DNA of 5,980 nucleotides from Bacteroidales bacterium UBA7574 (GTDB taxonomy: Bacteria; Bacteroidota; Bacteroidia; Bacteroidales; Paludibacteraceae): the NCBI GenBank assembly GCA_002479035.1, contig DLLA01000078.1:2011-7990 (forward strand). The letters run 5' to 3'. A program made the translations under genes and the position numbers. Positions 5,650-5,980 of this stretch are shown here, piece by piece. Under the pieces are notes generated by a model, which did not search any database, was not told the DNA's origin, and was given only the letters and a program-made list of their open reading frames with translations. Each line of letters starts with the position of its first letter. Within the stretch, counting starts at the first letter, position 1.

Positions 5650-5980
5650 TTGCCTATCGCTTCTTTCCCCACATATCGCCAGTTGGACTCGATGGATTGC
5701 GGTTCCACGTGCCTGCGTATTGTAAGCAAGTATTACGGTAAGTTCTACTCTGCCGCCACGATGCGGGAACGGTGCATTACCACGCGCGAGGGTGTGTCCT
5801 TGCTCGGTATCAGCGATGCCGCGGAGAGTATCGGCTTCCGCACTATCAGCGTGAAACTTACATTCCGCCAACTATGCGATGAAGCCCCGCTGCCTTGTAT
5901 CGTTCATTGGAACCAGCGGCATTTTGTGGTGGTGTATAAGATACGCAAAGGCAAAGTGTATGTGTCCGACCCTGCGGCGG
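5650..5980 (+). CDS. C39 peptidase-containing ABC transporter (N-terminal part only)
   Basis: The visible part is the C39 double-glycine leader peptidase domain that starts PCAT-type bacteriocin and peptide exporters. Numbered from TTG 5650, it has the oxyanion Gln11, catalytic Cys17 in QLDSMDCGSTC, His91 in HWNQRHFVVVY and Asp107 in VSDPA, so all catalytic residues are present. The usual GPTC is GSTC here. The transmembrane and ATPase domains lie beyond the window. It should cut the precursor after Gly-Gly and export it. The start is uncertain: no ATG lies in frame before MDCG, leaving TTG 5650 or GTG 5623. Alternatively, ATG 5634, overlapping the peptidase stop, gives MPCKTFAYRFFP and joins this frame if the four C at 5667-5670 were three. 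Confidence 0.93.
   Translation, partial: MPIASFPTYRQLDSMDCGSTCLRIVSKYYGKFYSAATMRERCITTREGVSLLGISDAAESIGFRTISVKLTFRQLCDEAPLPCIVHWNQRHFVVVYKIRKGKVYVSDPAA

Overview
The window most likely comes from a member of the Bacteroidales (Bacteroides/Parabacteroides/Prevotella type). The evidence is the TAnnTTTG-type -7 element in front of the plus-strand genes, the lack of Shine-Dalgarno sequences before the convincing start codons, a membrane-anchored TPR/coiled-coil/HTH regulator of a kind typical of this phylum, and a peptide precursor with a Bacteroidales-style double-glycine leader. I could run no database search, so this assignment is inference.

Layout. Positions 1-1635 (minus strand) carry a divergently transcribed regulator that runs off the left edge. 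It has a possible lipoprotein-type N-terminus, TPR-like helices, one transmembrane helix, a long coiled coil and a LuxR-like HTH end. Its reading frame appears broken at two places (about 1123 and 1615-1620). Positions 1636-1872 are a divergent control region with a good plus-strand promoter and an 11-bp repeat near each outward promoter. Then come five plus-strand genes: a small secreted beta-sandwich-like protein (1873-2277), a 70-residue peptide precursor (2497-2709), a radical SAM/SPASM maturase (2806-4200), a secreted HExxH zinc peptidase with an M1-like active site (4220-5644), and the start of an ABC transporter with an N-terminal C39 leader peptidase (from about 5650, cut by the right edge).

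Together the plus-strand genes look like a ribosomally synthesised, post-translationally modified peptide (RiPP) pathway. The precursor has a 21-residue leader ending in Gly-Gly, then a core with four cysteines spaced exactly eight residues apart in a tandem octapeptide repeat. The radical SAM enzyme would modify that core. The C39 domain of the transporter would cut after Gly-Gly and export the product. The envelope-located peptidase may trim the peptide further. A perfect 11-bp stem-loop between precursor and maturase could let precursor transcripts outnumber maturase transcripts.

The most novel element is the octapeptide-repeat precursor paired with its maturase and the M1-like peptidase. 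The product, its cross-links and its activity cannot be read from the sequence.
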